NCBI RefSeq assembly: GCF_015694465.1
Contig: NZ_JADQDO010000002.1
Span: 186,001 to 250,000, forward strand
Length of the DNA: 64,000 bases
DNA from: Microvirga alba
GTDB lineage: Bacteria > Pseudomonadota > Alphaproteobacteria > Rhizobiales > Beijerinckiaceae
Direction of reading: 5' to 3'
Shown here piece after piece: positions 9,177-17,969 of the stretch. Both the position numbers and the translations under genes were made by a program. A model generated the notes under the pieces. It was not told the origin of the DNA. It saw only the letters and a program-made list of their open reading frames with translations, and ran no database searches. Within the stretch, counting starts at the first letter, position 1. Each line of letters begins with the position of its first letter.

Positions 9177-9296
9177 CCCGTTGTCATCCCCGGCCGGAAG
9201 CGGCGAAAGCCGCTGGAGCGGAAGGGGATCCAGTTTTGAACGCCGCGCGGTTTATGGATCCCCTTCCCGCGCTTCGCGCGCCGGGATGACAATGGG
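9177..9296. repeat. 120 bp inverted-repeat element (MITE-like)
   Basis: The ends are near-perfect inverted repeats: CCCGTTGTCATCCCCGG at 9177 pairs with CCGGGATGACAATGGG ending at 9296. Inner arms AAGGGGATCCA and TGGATCCCCTT also pair, so the whole unit can fold into one long hairpin. It has no coding capacity. It lies in the divergent region between the chorismate mutase gene and metX, where insertion could affect either promoter. Similar gtcatccc...gggatgac elements are widespread in Hyphomicrobiales. Confidence 0.75.
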
Positions 9297-9380
9297 TCTG
9301 GCCTCCGAGGCGCGATGTTCGTTGACGGCTGCCCCTCGGCGAATTACCCGTGTTCGAAAGGACGAACGTTTTCGGTATTC

Positions 9381-10550
9381 ATGTCCAGCACATCCGTTTC
9401 CCCCGAACCCCGCAGCCAGATCGACGATCCGTCGAGCCTTGTGGCGCGCTTCGGGCCGGACGAGCCGTTGATGATGGATGCGGGCGTTCCCCTGACCTCC
9501 TGGCAGATCGCCTACCAGACCTACGGCACGCTCAACGCCGACAAGTCCAACGCCGTCCTGATCTGCCATGCGCTCACGGGTGACCAGCATGTGGCGAATG
9601 TGAGCCCCGTGACGGGCAAACCCGGCTGGTGGACCACCATGATCGGCCCGGGCAAGCCGGTCGACACCGATCGCTTTTTCGTCATCTGCGCCAATGTCAT
9701 CGGCGGCTGCATGGGAACGACGGGCCCGGCCTCGATCGATCCGGCGACGGGCCAGCCTTATGCGCTCGATTTTCCGGTCGTCACCATCCGTGACATGGTG
9801 CGCGCGCAAGCGGCGCTGATCGACCGGCTCGGCATCCAACGGCTGTTCTGCGTCGTTGGCGGCTCCATGGGCGGCATGCAGGTGCTGCAATGGGCGGCGA
9901 GCTATCCCGAGCGGGTCTTCGCCGCGCTGCCCATCGCGACCGCGGCGCGCCATTCGGCCCAGAACATCGCTTTCCACGAGGTCGGCCGGCAGGCCATCAT
10001 GGCCGACCCCGACTGGCGCGGCGGACGCTATCTGGCGGAAGGCACCCGGCCTTCCAAGGGCCTCGCCGTCGCCCGCATGGGCGCGCATATCACCTATCTC
10101 TCCGAAATGGCCCTGCACCGGAAATTCGGCCGCAACTATCAGGACCGCAGCGCCCCGACCTTTTCCTTCGACGCCGATTTCCAGATCGAGAGCTACCTGC
10201 GCTATCAGGGCCTGTCTTTCGTCGAGCGGTTCGACGCCAATTCCTACCTCTATGTCACGCGGGCGATGGATTACTTCGACTTGGCGGCGGAGCATGGCGG
10301 AAGCTTGGCCCGCGTCTTCAAGGGATCGGCGACGCGCTTTTGCGTCATCTCCTTCACCTCGGATTGGCTCTTTCCCACGTCGGACTCGCGGGCCATCGTT
10401 CATGCGCTGAACGCGGCGGCGGCATCGGTCGGGTTCGTCGAGGTGGAAAGCGACAAGGGCCACGATGCGTTTCTGCTCGATGAGCCGGAAATGTTCGCGG
10501 CGGCGCGAGGCTTCATCGACGCGGCGGCCCGCGCGCGAGGGATCTCATGA
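9381..10550 (+). CDS. metX: Homoserine O-acetyltransferase
   Basis: First committed step of methionine synthesis: acylation of homoserine (acetyl-CoA usual, succinyl-CoA in some MetX). The 389-residue alpha/beta hydrolase-fold protein has the [11 protein letters not shown] oxyanion region, nucleophile elbow GGSMGG (Ser at about 162), the SDWLFPT segment with the catalytic Asp, and the terminal GHDAFLL His. ATG 9381 is used; a 22-residue upstream extension is not family-like. I looked for a SAM-II riboswitch upstream and did not find one. It overlaps metW by four bases. Confidence 0.9.
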   Translation: MSSTSVSPEPRSQIDDPSSLVARFGPDEPLMMDAGVPLTSWQIAYQTYGTLNADKSNAVLICHALTGDQHVANVSPVTGKPGWWTTMIGPGKPVDTDRFFVICANVIGGCMGTTGPASIDPATGQPYALDFPVVTIRDMVRAQAALIDRLGIQRLFCVVGGSMGGMQVLQWAASYPERVFAALPIATAARHSAQNIAFHEVGRQAIMADPDWRGGRYLAEGTRPSKGLAVARMGAHITYLSEMALHRKFGRNYQDRSAPTFSFDADFQIESYLRYQGLSFVERFDANSYLYVTRAMDYFDLAAEHGGSLARVFKGSATRFCVISFTSDWLFPTSDSRAIVHALNAAAASVGFVEVESDKGHDAFLLDEPEMFAAARGFIDAAARARGIS

Positions 10551-11191
10551 CACCTCAAGCCACGCTTCCTCCTGTGGATGATCGGGCTGGCCACAGGCTC
10601 GATTTTCTCCTCGTCGCGGACATGGTCGAGCCGGGCTCGCGCGTGCTCGATATCGGCTGCGGCGACGGGTCTCTTCTGGCGCTGCTGCGCGACCGCAAGG
10701 GCGTCGATGGGCGCGGCATCGAGCTTTCCCGCGAGGGCGTCAATGCCTGCCTCGCCAAGGGGCTCCCGGTCATCCAGGGCGACGCGGATACGGACCTCGC
10801 CGACTATCCCGACGACGCTTTCGACTACGTGATCCTCTCCCAGACGATCCAGGCGACGCGCCAGCCGAAGGTGGTGCTGGAACAACTCCTGCGCATCGGA
10901 CGCAAGGCCATCGTGTCCTTTCCCAATTTCGGCCATTGGCGCGTGCGGTTCGATCTGACGTTGCGGGGCCGGATGCCGGTGTCAGAGAACCTGCCCTACG
11001 CGTGGTACGACACGCCCAACATTCATTTCTGCACCATCCGCGACTTCGTCGAACTCTGCCACGAGGTCGGCGCGCAGATGGAAAAGGCAGCGGCGCTCGA
11101 CGCCGGGGGGCGGCCCGTGCGCATGACCCTGCCCTGGTGGGTGTGGAACCTGCTCGGTGAGCAGGGTGTGTTCTTGCTGCGCCGGCGCTGA
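10547..11191 (+). CDS. metW: MetW methyltransferase-fold protein
   Basis: SAM-binding-fold protein of the MetW family that works with MetX in many proteobacteria. The 214-residue product has motif [10 protein letters not shown] near residue 32, the [14 protein letters not shown] block and the conserved SFPNFGHW segment. The substrate of any methyl transfer is unknown; MetW is generally seen as needed for MetX activity. The ATG overlaps the metX stop (ATGA), so translation is probably coupled. Confidence 0.9.
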   Translation: MTPQATLPPVDDRAGHRLDFLLVADMVEPGSRVLDIGCGDGSLLALLRDRKGVDGRGIELSREGVNACLAKGLPVIQGDADTDLADYPDDAFDYVILSQTIQATRQPKVVLEQLLRIGRKAIVSFPNFGHWRVRFDLTLRGRMPVSENLPYAWYDTPNIHFCTIRDFVELCHEVGAQMEKAAALDAGGRPVRMTLPWWVWNLLGEQGVFLLRRR

Positions 11192-11206
11192 ACGGGAAAC
11201 ATGGAA

Positions 11207-11227
11207 AGGGCCGCCTGCGGCAGCCCT
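11207..11227 (+). terminator. Possible terminator hairpin after metW
   Basis: AGGGCCGCC, loop TGC, GGCAGCCCT forms a nine-base stem with one mismatch, 15 bases after the metW stop. No U-run follows, so termination would be weak or Rho-assisted. It could serve either side of this convergent gene pair. Confidence 0.35.
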
Positions 11228-11263
11228 CTCCAAATCGACTAGCCGTTCACGGCCTTGCTATGC

Positions 11264-11425
11264 TCAGCGGTGACCGCCTTGAGGGGTCTGTCCGCCCTTG
11301 CGTCCCGCTTCACCCGACGGATGTTCCTTGGAGGGAGCAGGTTGCTCGCCCTTGCGGGGCATTTCCTGCGGCTTGCTCTTGTCGGTCGGCAACGGTCCGC
11401 GACCAGAACCAGGTTGATTACCCAT
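11264..11425 (-). CDS. Small Gly/Pro/Lys-rich hypothetical protein (53 aa)
   Basis: The minus strand encodes MGNQPGSGRGPLPTDKSK at the start and GRKGGQTPQGGHR at the end, 53 residues in all. It is strongly hydrophilic, without Cys, Trp, Tyr or Phe, and rich in Gly, Pro, Lys and Gln, so it is probably disordered. GGAG lies about nine bases before the ATG. I take it as real because this unusual composition and a good ribosome-binding site coincide. Function is unknown; small basic Gly/Pro proteins of this sort are often stress or nucleic-acid associated. Confidence 0.6.
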   Translation of the reverse strand: MGNQPGSGRGPLPTDKSKPQEMPRKGEQPAPSKEHPSGEAGRKGGQTPQGGHR

Positions 11426-11439
11426 TTCGACACACTCCA

Positions 11440-11658
11440 TTATGATAAGTCGTGGCTTTGTGTAACCCTCGGATCGCGACTTGGTTCAAGCGTATCCGCG
11501 ATTTTTTGCAAATCAATTTGATCGATATATTTCGAACACAATGCCACATAAGCGAGAGCTTTAGCCTTCAGACCGACAAAAGCGTCGTGCCAATACTCAA
11601 GATTCCCTCTCTGGTTCGGAGACAAAGCTCGACGTTGGTCAACCGGGACATGACCCAC
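11440..11658 (-). CDS. Hypothetical protein (72 aa)
   Basis: A 72-residue frame with a protein-like middle (NLEYWHDAFVGLKAKALAYV) that could form one or two amphipathic helices. It lies between the small 53-residue gene and xerD on the same strand. There is no convincing ribosome-binding site at ATG 11658 and no recognised family. The base composition is lower in GC than its neighbours, and an overlapping plus-strand frame exists, so it may be spurious. Confidence 0.3.
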   Translation of the reverse strand: MGHVPVDQRRALSPNQRGNLEYWHDAFVGLKAKALAYVALCSKYIDQIDLQKIADTLEPSRDPRVTQSHDLS

Positions 11659-11687
11659 ATCGCGAACGCGCCGGCGGCTTGGCTTCC

Positions 11688-12623
11688 CTAGCCTTCGCCC
11701 GATGACAGCGGATGCAGGTCGCGGACCATGCTCTTCAAGCGTTCGTCGAGCACGTGGGTATAGATCTGGGTCGTCGAGATGTCGGAATGCCCGAGCAGTT
11801 CCTGCACGACGCGCAAATCGGCCCCGTTCTGAAGCAGGTGACTGGCGAAAGCGTGGCGCAGGACGTGGGGACTTATCTTGTCGCTGCGAAGCCCGGCCCC
11901 CGCGGCGACGGTCTTCAGATCGCGTGCGAAGGCCTGGCGGGTCAGATGGCCGCTCTCGCTATCCGCCGGGAAAAGCCAGGGCCCAACCGCCGCTTTGTTC
12001 TGCTGCTCCAACAGCGCGAGGTAAGCCCGCGCGGCCTCCCGCGCCGCGTCGGTCAAGGGCACCAACCGCTCCTTCGCACCCTTGCCGCGAACCACGAGGA
12101 AACGATCCCGGGTCTTGGCGGCGCTCCGGGGCAGCGCGATCAATTCTGAAACGCGCAGGCCCGTGGCGTAGAGCAGCTCTAGCAGGCAGGCCATGCGCGC
12201 GGCGCGGAGACGTTCGGCGGGAGACGCCTTTTCGCGCAAAGCATCCTCATGGGCCACCTGCAGGAGGTGATCGACCTGATCGACCGAGAGCACCTTGGGC
12301 AAAGCCCGTCCGCGCTTCGGTGCCGATACCGCCGCCGTCGGATCGACCGTCGCATAGCCTTCCAGATAGAGAAATTTGTGGAACTGGCGCACCGCCGAGA
12401 GCCGCCGCGCGGCGGAGGTCGCCTTGAGACCCCGCTCTTCCAGGCTTACCAGGAAGCCCCGGACCGTGGCGGCATCGGCCGCGTCCGGCGCGCTCCCGGC
12501 TTCTCCGAGATAAGCGAGGTAATCCTCGAGGTCGCGCCGATAGGCGTCGAGCGTGTTTTTGGAGGCGCCACGCTCGGCGGCGAGCATGTCGAGGAAGAGG
12601 CTGGCGTGCCGCTGACCGCTCAT
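11688..12623 (-). CDS. xerD: Tyrosine recombinase XerD
   Basis: Site-specific recombinase that, with XerC and FtsK, resolves chromosome dimers at dif. The 311-residue protein has an N-terminal SAM-like DNA-binding domain (1-105) and a catalytic domain with all active residues: Arg157 in ATGLRVSE, Lys near 181-184 in GKGAKER, His253 and Arg256 in HVLRH, His279 in LGH and Tyr288 in IYTHV. Housekeeping neighbours and family length argue for chromosomal XerD rather than a mobile-element integrase. Its start overlaps the stop of the small membrane gene upstream. Confidence 0.9.
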   Translation of the reverse strand: MSGQRHASLFLDMLAAERGASKNTLDAYRRDLEDYLAYLGEAGSAPDAADAATVRGFLVSLEERGLKATSAARRLSAVRQFHKFLYLEGYATVDPTAAVSAPKRGRALPKVLSVDQVDHLLQVAHEDALREKASPAERLRAARMACLLELLYATGLRVSELIALPRSAAKTRDRFLVVRGKGAKERLVPLTDAAREAARAYLALLEQQNKAAVGPWLFPADSESGHLTRQAFARDLKTVAAGAGLRSDKISPHVLRHAFASHLLQNGADLRVVQELLGHSDISTTQIYTHVLDERLKSMVRDLHPLSSGEG

Positions 12624-12766
12624 CAGGAGGACGGACGCGTGGTGGGGACCGGCACCGTGATCTCGCGGGAGGTCGGCTGAACAAACGTGGCCAGCGCGTA
12701 CATGGCCGCGAAACCGAGAGCCGCGAGCACGGCGACGATGACGAGAAACCGGAAGAGTGTCGGCAC
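12623..12766 (-). CDS. Small single-pass membrane protein (47 aa)
   Basis: Starts at GTG 12766 with GAGG six bases upstream. The product begins MPTLFRFLVIVAVLAAL, has one membrane segment (residues about 4-30) and a short Pro/Thr-rich tail ending VPTTRPSS. Short proteins of this pattern (TLFRF + membrane segment + ATFVQP) precede xerD in related genomes as I recall them. An in-frame TAG lies four codons before the GTG, which fixes the start. The stop shares one base with the xerD ATG, so the two are translationally coupled. It is divergent from aroK. Function is unknown. Confidence 0.65.
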   Translation of the reverse strand: MPTLFRFLVIVAVLAALGFAAMYALATFVQPTSREITVPVPTTRPSS

Positions 12767-12905
12767 GGGAGCCTCATGGAGCGTCGGCGTCTATCGAACA
12801 ACCATGCACAAGCTGCGAAGGCAAGCCCTGATCAATCGCAAGTTCATCCCGCGATATCGCGAACGTCCTTGTGACAGCGGCCGCCCCCCATGCTAGGACA
12901 GGAGC

Positions 12906-13535
12906 ATGAACAATATCAGCCGCTTCACCTCCCCCGAGGAAGCCGGCGAGCCAGAAACCGGAAGCCGGGGCGGCCACCCGATCAGCCGCCAACTTGGCAC
13001 GCGATCCATCGTGCTCGTCGGCCTCATGGGAGCCGGAAAAAGTACCGTGGGCCGCAGGCTCAGCCAGACCCTCGGGCTGCCGTTTCGCGACGCCGATCAC
13101 GAGATCGAGGCGGCAGCCGGCATGACCATTCCCGACATCTTCGCCACCCATGGCGAAGATCATTTCCGGGACGGGGAACGTCGGGTCATTGCCCGCCTCC
13201 TTCAGGAGGACGGGCCGATGGTGCTGGCAACCGGCGGCGGGGCCTTCATGAACGAAGAGACCCGCGCCCGGATCGCCGAGCACGGCATCTCGATCTGGCT
13301 CCGAGCCGATCTCGACGTGCTCATGCGGCGCGTCCGCAAGCGCGCGACCCGGCCCTTGCTCCAGAATCCGGACCCGGAAGGCACGATGCGGCAGCTCATG
13401 GAAGCCCGCTACCCGGTCTACGCGACAGCGGACCTGACCGTGGACTCGCACGAGGCCCCTCACGATCGCGTCGTCGCGGACATCATCGAGACCCTGAGCG
13501 GCTGGTTTGAACAACAGGGGAGTGCGCAACCTTGA
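12906..13535 (+). CDS. aroK: Shikimate kinase
   Basis: Phosphorylates shikimate at O3 in the pathway to chorismate. The 209-residue P-loop kinase has Walker A GLMGAGKST (39-47), the shikimate-binding DADHEIE motif, the GGGAF block near 109 and the lid RKRATRPLL. The first ~30 residues are an extension often found in alphaproteobacterial AroK. AGGAG precedes the ATG. It overlaps aroB (TTGA), and these two form the start of an operon. Confidence 0.92.
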   Translation: MNNISRFTSPEEAGEPETGSRGGHPISRQLGTRSIVLVGLMGAGKSTVGRRLSQTLGLPFRDADHEIEAAAGMTIPDIFATHGEDHFRDGERRVIARLLQEDGPMVLATGGGAFMNEETRARIAEHGISIWLRADLDVLMRRVRKRATRPLLQNPDPEGTMRQLMEARYPVYATADLTVDSHEAPHDRVVADIIETLSGWFEQQGSAQP

Positions 13536-14671
13536 GCGGCGCAGCAGAGCGGATGCCGGACGCATCCATCACCACCGTTCCGGTGCCGTTGGGCGACAGG
13601 GCCTATGAGATTTACGTCGGGCGCGGCCTGCTCCAGGAAGCGGGACAGCGCATCGCGGCCCTTGGCGCGCGAGCAGCCGCCATCGTCACCGACGAGCATG
13701 TGGGACCGCTCTACGCCGACATTCTGGCGCGGTCGCTCCAACAGCATGGCCTGCGCACTTCGGTCGTGACCGTCCCAGCCGGCGAGGCGACGAAATGCTA
13801 TGCGTTTCTCGAAACCGTGTGCGACGCGGTGTTGGAAGCCAGGATCGAACGCGGTGATCTCGTCGTCGCTTTGGGCGGCGGCGTGGTGGGCGATCTGGCC
13901 GGTTTCGCGGCCGCCGTGGTGCGCCGGGGCGTTCGATTCGTGCAGGTGCCGACGACCCTGCTCTCGCAGGTCGACTCGTCCGTTGGCGGCAAGACCGGCA
14001 TCAATTCGCGCCACGGCAAGAATCTCGTCGGCGCGTTCCACCAGCCGAGCCTCGTTCTCGCCGACACCGCTCTTCTCGACACGCTCCCGTTGCGCGAAAT
14101 GCGCGCCGGCTATGCGGAGGTGGTGAAATACGGCCTCATCGACGACGCCGCGTTCTTCGCCTGGTGCGAGAAGAACTGGCAGGGCGTCTTCGCGGGCGGC
14201 CCGGAACGGAACGAAGCGGTCGCCCAAAGCTGCCGCGCCAAGGCCGCCGTCGTGGTGCGCGACGAGCGCGAGGACGGCGACCGTGCGTTGCTCAACCTCG
14301 GCCATACTTTCGGCCATGCCCTGGAGCGGATCACGCACTACAATTCCGCGCGCCTCGTCCACGGTGAAGGCGTGGCCATCGGGTTGTGCCTCGCTTTCCG
14401 CTTTTCGGCCTCGCTTGGGCTCTGCCCGGTTGCCGATGCGGAGCGCGTCGAGGCTCATCTGTCCGCCGCTGGACTTCCCACCCGCCTGAACCAGGTTGCG
14501 GGAGGGTGCGGCACGGTCGAAGACCTTCTCGACGCCATGGCCCAGGACAAGAAGGTGAAGGGGGGCGCCCTGACCTTCATTTTGGCCAGCGGCATCGGGA
14601 AAAGCTTCATTGCTCCCGGGATTTCCGTCGACAGCGTACGGGCCTTCCTGAAGGATGAGAACAGCGCATAA
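13532..14671 (+). CDS. aroB: 3-dehydroquinate synthase
   Basis: Second step of the shikimate pathway: cyclises DAHP to 3-dehydroquinate using NAD and a divalent metal. The 379-residue protein shows GDLVVALGGGVVGDLAGF, VQVPTTLLSQVDSSVGGKTGIN, the metal ligand region YAEVVKYGLI and LNLGHTFGHALE. The start is TTG 13532, with GGGAG nine bases upstream, overlapping the aroK stop. ATG 13553 is an alternative that would lose seven residues outside the conserved core. Confidence 0.92.
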   Translation: MSGAAERMPDASITTVPVPLGDRAYEIYVGRGLLQEAGQRIAALGARAAAIVTDEHVGPLYADILARSLQQHGLRTSVVTVPAGEATKCYAFLETVCDAVLEARIERGDLVVALGGGVVGDLAGFAAAVVRRGVRFVQVPTTLLSQVDSSVGGKTGINSRHGKNLVGAFHQPSLVLADTALLDTLPLREMRAGYAEVVKYGLIDDAAFFAWCEKNWQGVFAGGPERNEAVAQSCRAKAAVVVRDEREDGDRALLNLGHTFGHALERITHYNSARLVHGEGVAIGLCLAFRFSASLGLCPVADAERVEAHLSAAGLPTRLNQVAGGCGTVEDLLDAMAQDKKVKGGALTFILASGIGKSFIAPGISVDSVRAFLKDENSA

Positions 14672-14676
14672 CGGCC

Positions 14677-15975
14677 ATGAGTGAAGATCATTCCGTCAAC
14701 CTTTGGTTCGCGGCCCTCGTCGTGGTCTTCTGCCTTCTTTTGTCCGCGTTCTTCTCCGCGGGCGAGACGGCGTTCACCGGCGCGTCGCGGTCGCGCATGC
14801 TCTTTCTGGAAAAGAACGGCGATATCCGCGCGAAGCTGGTGAACCGCCTGCTGAATATGCGCGAGCGCTTCCTCGGCACCGCGCTGATCGGCAACAACAT
14901 GGTCAATATCGGCGTCTCGGCCTTTACGACCAGCATCCTCGTCAATCTCTTCGGCAGCGAGGGCGCGTTGTATGCCACCGTCTTCATGTCGATCCTGGTG
15001 ATTGTCTTTGCCGAGGTCCTGCCGAAGACGCTCGCGATCACCTCGCCTGACAGTGCCGCGCTTCTTCTGTCGCGGCCGATGTCCTGGGTCGTCGCGATCC
15101 TCGGCCCGTTGGCGCTGATGGTCGAGCGAGCGGTGCGGCTCATGCTGCTGCCCTTCGGCATCCGCATCGGGGAGAACACACCGATCCTGTCCGCGTCGGA
15201 GGAGATCCGTGGTCAACTCGATCTGTTGCGCAAGGAAGGCAACGTCGAGAAGGTCGAACGCGACATGTGGGGCGGCCTTCTTGACCTCCAGGAGCTCAGC
15301 GTCTCCGAGGTCATGGTCCACCGCACCAAGATGCGGACCATCAATGCCGATCTCTCATCGGAAGAAATCGTGCGCGAGGTGCTGGCCTCGCCCTATACCC
15401 GCATACCTCTCTGGCGCGGCAGCCAGGAGAACATCATCGGCGTCCTGCACGCGAAGGATCTCCTGCGTGCGCTCGATATGGTCAGCGGCGACGCGACCAA
15501 GCTCAAGGTCGAGGCCATTGCGCTTGAGAGCTGGTTCGTGCCCGACACGACCTCGCTCCGCGACCAGTTGAAGGCCTTCCTCGCCAAGAAGACCCACTTC
15601 GCGCTCGTGGTGGACGAATACGGCGAGGTGATGGGTCTTGTGACGCTGGAGGACATCCTCGAAGAGATCGTCGGCGACATCAAGGACGAGCACGACCTTT
15701 CGGTTCAGGGCGTTCGGCCCCAGCCCAACGGGTCGGTGAATGTCGACGGATCCGTGCCGATCCGCGACCTCAACCGCGCCATGGACTGGAATCTGCCCGA
15801 CGAAGAAGCCACGACCATCGCCGGCCTCGTCATCCATGAGGCGCAAGCCATTCCCGACACGGGGCAGATCTTCACCTTCCACGGCTTCCGTTTCCAGGTG
15901 CTGCGCAAGTCGCGCAACCGCATCATGGCGCTTCGGATCACCCGGCTCGTCCCGGTCGGGAACAAGGCCGACTAG
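14677..15975 (+). CDS. CorC/HlyC-family membrane protein with CNNM and CBS domains
   Basis: A 432-residue integral membrane protein. The N-terminal DUF21/CNNM domain (about 1-195) has four hydrophobic segments and the SAGETAFTGASRSR signature. It is followed by paired CBS domains (about 205-330; ITSPDS and LVVDEYGEVMGLVTLEDILEEIVG) and a C-terminal CorC_HlyC domain. Family members act in magnesium or cobalt efflux or resistance; older names call them hemolysin-like. It follows aroB by five bases, a common neighbourhood in alphaproteobacteria. Confidence 0.87.
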   Translation: MSEDHSVNLWFAALVVVFCLLLSAFFSAGETAFTGASRSRMLFLEKNGDIRAKLVNRLLNMRERFLGTALIGNNMVNIGVSAFTTSILVNLFGSEGALYATVFMSILVIVFAEVLPKTLAITSPDSAALLLSRPMSWVVAILGPLALMVERAVRLMLLPFGIRIGENTPILSASEEIRGQLDLLRKEGNVEKVERDMWGGLLDLQELSVSEVMVHRTKMRTINADLSSEEIVREVLASPYTRIPLWRGSQENIIGVLHAKDLLRALDMVSGDATKLKVEAIALESWFVPDTTSLRDQLKAFLAKKTHFALVVDEYGEVMGLVTLEDILEEIVGDIKDEHDLSVQGVRPQPNGSVNVDGSVPIRDLNRAMDWNLPDEEATTIAGLVIHEAQAIPDTGQIFTFHGFRFQVLRKSRNRIMALRITRLVPVGNKAD

Positions 15976-16077
15976 AGCATGATCGGAACAAGTGGAAACC
16001 GGTTGTTCGCCCGGATCATGCGGCAATAAGGAATCTGGAGCTTGATCAGGTTTCAAAGTGACATGATCAAGCTCTAA
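15974..16077. repeat. Dispersed two-hairpin repeat, copy R3
   Basis: First hairpin: GCATGATCGG ... CCGGATCATGC with an AAGTGGAAACCGG core. Second hairpin: GAGCTTGATCA (16038-16048) with TGATCAAGCTC (16064-16074). The element begins right at the CorC-family stop, and the stop of the converging hydrolase gene (TAG, 16074-16076) lies inside its right arm. R4 at 26140 has the same two-part design. It is well placed to end transcription from both sides. Confidence 0.75.
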
Positions 16078-16982
16078 GGCGATTTCAGGAAGTCGATCAG
16101 CGCCTTGTTGACCGTCTCCGGCTCCTCGATATGCACCCAATGCGAGCCGTCTTCGAGCCAGAGGGCTTCGCCATTGTCGCACAGGCGCAGGCTGTCCTCG
16201 GCAAGCCCCCTTTGCAAATATCGGTCCTGGAGTCCCCAGATCACGAGGGTCGGCGGCTTGACGCGGGGATTCTCGATCTTTGGCCTGCGCCGCAGGGCGC
16301 GATACCAATTGACCATCCCCGTCATGGCTCCGGGCACCGACCACGTCCGCATATAGCGACTCAAATCGGCCTCGGAGAAGGTCCCCTTATGGGCACCAAG
16401 ATGAAACAGCCCGCGAAGAATCGCGAAGTTGCGCAGGCTCAGCAATGCTTCCGGAAGCCAGGGGACCTGAAAGATCATCATGTAGATGCTGCGAAGCATC
16501 TGGGCCGGATGTTTGCGGATATAGGGGATCAGAATTTCGGGGTGGAACGCGTTGATCGCGACCATGCGCTCGACCCGATCCGGATAGCGGGTGGCAGTCC
16601 ACCAAGCGAGGAGGCCGCCAAAATCATGCCCGATGAGATGGAATCTCTCGCGCCCGTAGGCCTCCGCCAAACCGACGATATCGGCTGCGAGAGTATCGAG
16701 GTCGTAGGATTTCAGCCCGATCGGCTTCTCGCTGAGGTTATATCCACGTTGATCGGGCGTCACGACGCGAAAACCGGCAGCCGCAAGGTCATCGACCTGC
16801 CGTCGCCAGCCCCACCAGAAATCAGCAAATCCATGGAGAAGAATGACGAGGGGAGCGTCAGCGGCTCCGAGCTCGACATCATGGAGCGCGATACCATTGA
16901 CCTGATGGTGGCCATCGGTTGGATCGCCCGACCATTCAAGCGAGGTCAGTTCCGAGGTCAGTTCATGGGGTCGGTGCGACAT
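16074..16982 (-). CDS. Alpha/beta hydrolase, epoxide-hydrolase-like (paralog 1)
   Basis: A 302-residue cytoplasmic alpha/beta hydrolase. HGFADFWWGWRRQ (50-62) forms the HGxP-like oxyanion region. The nucleophile elbow is GHDFGG, with Asp120 as nucleophile, as in epoxide hydrolases and dehalogenases rather than serine esterases. The acid is likely Asp in WGLQDRYL and the base His in GSHWVHIEEPE. The DQRGYNLSEKP segment is shared with soluble epoxide hydrolases. It is a tandem paralog of the next gene, separated by 71 bases. The natural substrate is unknown. Confidence 0.8.
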   Translation of the reverse strand: MSHRPHELTSELTSLEWSGDPTDGHHQVNGIALHDVELGAADAPLVILLHGFADFWWGWRRQVDDLAAAGFRVVTPDQRGYNLSEKPIGLKSYDLDTLAADIVGLAEAYGRERFHLIGHDFGGLLAWWTATRYPDRVERMVAINAFHPEILIPYIRKHPAQMLRSIYMMIFQVPWLPEALLSLRNFAILRGLFHLGAHKGTFSEADLSRYMRTWSVPGAMTGMVNWYRALRRRPKIENPRVKPPTLVIWGLQDRYLQRGLAEDSLRLCDNGEALWLEDGSHWVHIEEPETVNKALIDFLKSP

Positions 16983-17053
16983 GGTTTTCTATCCACAGCG
17001 GCACAATAGCCCCACCGCAAGCCGGCACAAACGCTTTCAGCATCTAACTCGCG

Positions 17054-17947
17054 TCAGGATTTGAGGAAAGAAACCAGAGCCTCGTTGACCCCTTCCGCTT
17101 CCTCGAGGTGAACCCAATGCGTGGCATTCTCAAATCCGAGGAATTGTCCGTTCTCGCACAGCTTCAAGCTCTCATCGGCGAGCCCGCGATCCAGGAAGTG
17201 ATCGCGTAGCCCCCACATGACCAGTGTCGGCACCTTGACCGTCGCATCGGTCAGATTGGGCCGAATGCGCAGGGCGCGATACCAATTGACCATGCCGGTC
17301 AATGCTCCGGGCATGGCCCACGCGTTTTCGTAACGCTTCATATCGGCGGCCGAGAAAGTCCCGGCGCGACTGCTCATCGTGAGAGTCTTCCGCAACACCG
17401 CGTAGTCACGCAAACCAAGAATCGATTCCGGAACCCAGGGAAGCTGGAAAATTCCCATGTAGAAACTACGCATCATCTGGATCGGATGTCGGCGGACATA
17501 CGAGAGCGCGATATGCGGATGCGGAGCGTTGATGGCGACAAGGCGTTCGACCCGATCAGGGTGCCGGGTCGCCGTCCACCAGCCGACGAAGCCGCCGAAA
17601 TCGTGCCCGACGAGCTGAACTTTCTCGCAGCCATAGGCATCCGCCAAGCCAATGATGTCGGCGGCCAGCGTATCGAGGTCGTAGGCTTTAAAACCGATCG
17701 GCTTTTCGCTGAGATTGTAGCCGCGCTGATCGGGCACGACGACTCGAAAGCCCGACGCCGCGAGATGCCCGATCTGCCGACGCCAGCCCCACCAGAAATC
17801 AGGGAATCCATGCAACAGAATAACGAGAGGCGCACCGGGAGCACCAACCTCCACATCGTGCAGCGTGACGCCATTGATCTTGTGACGCGCTGTCGATGCC
17901 GGTCCCGACCAGTCAGTTATGCTCGGATCGCTCACAGCCAGGGACAT
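17054..17947 (-). CDS. Alpha/beta hydrolase, epoxide-hydrolase-like (paralog 2)
   Basis: The 297-residue protein closely matches its neighbour throughout: HGFPDFWWGWRRQ, DQRGYNLSEKPIGF, GHDFGGF with Asp as nucleophile, and ATHWVHLEEAE with the base His. The clean HGFP here is the classical form; paralog 1 has HGFA. ATG 17947 is chosen because GGAG stands seven bases before it; an in-frame ATG at 17965 lacks this. The pair probably arose by tandem duplication. It lies just downstream of the ABC exporter gene on the same strand. Confidence 0.8.
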   Translation of the reverse strand: MSLAVSDPSITDWSGPASTARHKINGVTLHDVEVGAPGAPLVILLHGFPDFWWGWRRQIGHLAASGFRVVVPDQRGYNLSEKPIGFKAYDLDTLAADIIGLADAYGCEKVQLVGHDFGGFVGWWTATRHPDRVERLVAINAPHPHIALSYVRRHPIQMMRSFYMGIFQLPWVPESILGLRDYAVLRKTLTMSSRAGTFSAADMKRYENAWAMPGALTGMVNWYRALRIRPNLTDATVKVPTLVMWGLRDHFLDRGLADESLKLCENGQFLGFENATHWVHLEEAEGVNEALVSFLKS

Positions 17948-17969
17948 CGATTTACTCCATCCCAAGGCT

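Noticed and set aside
9100-9380. SAM-II riboswitch before metX
   Set aside because: The known pattern of this riboswitch (the conserved GCUAAA-type core and pseudoknot arms) is not visible; the region is mostly the 120 bp MITE-like hairpin.
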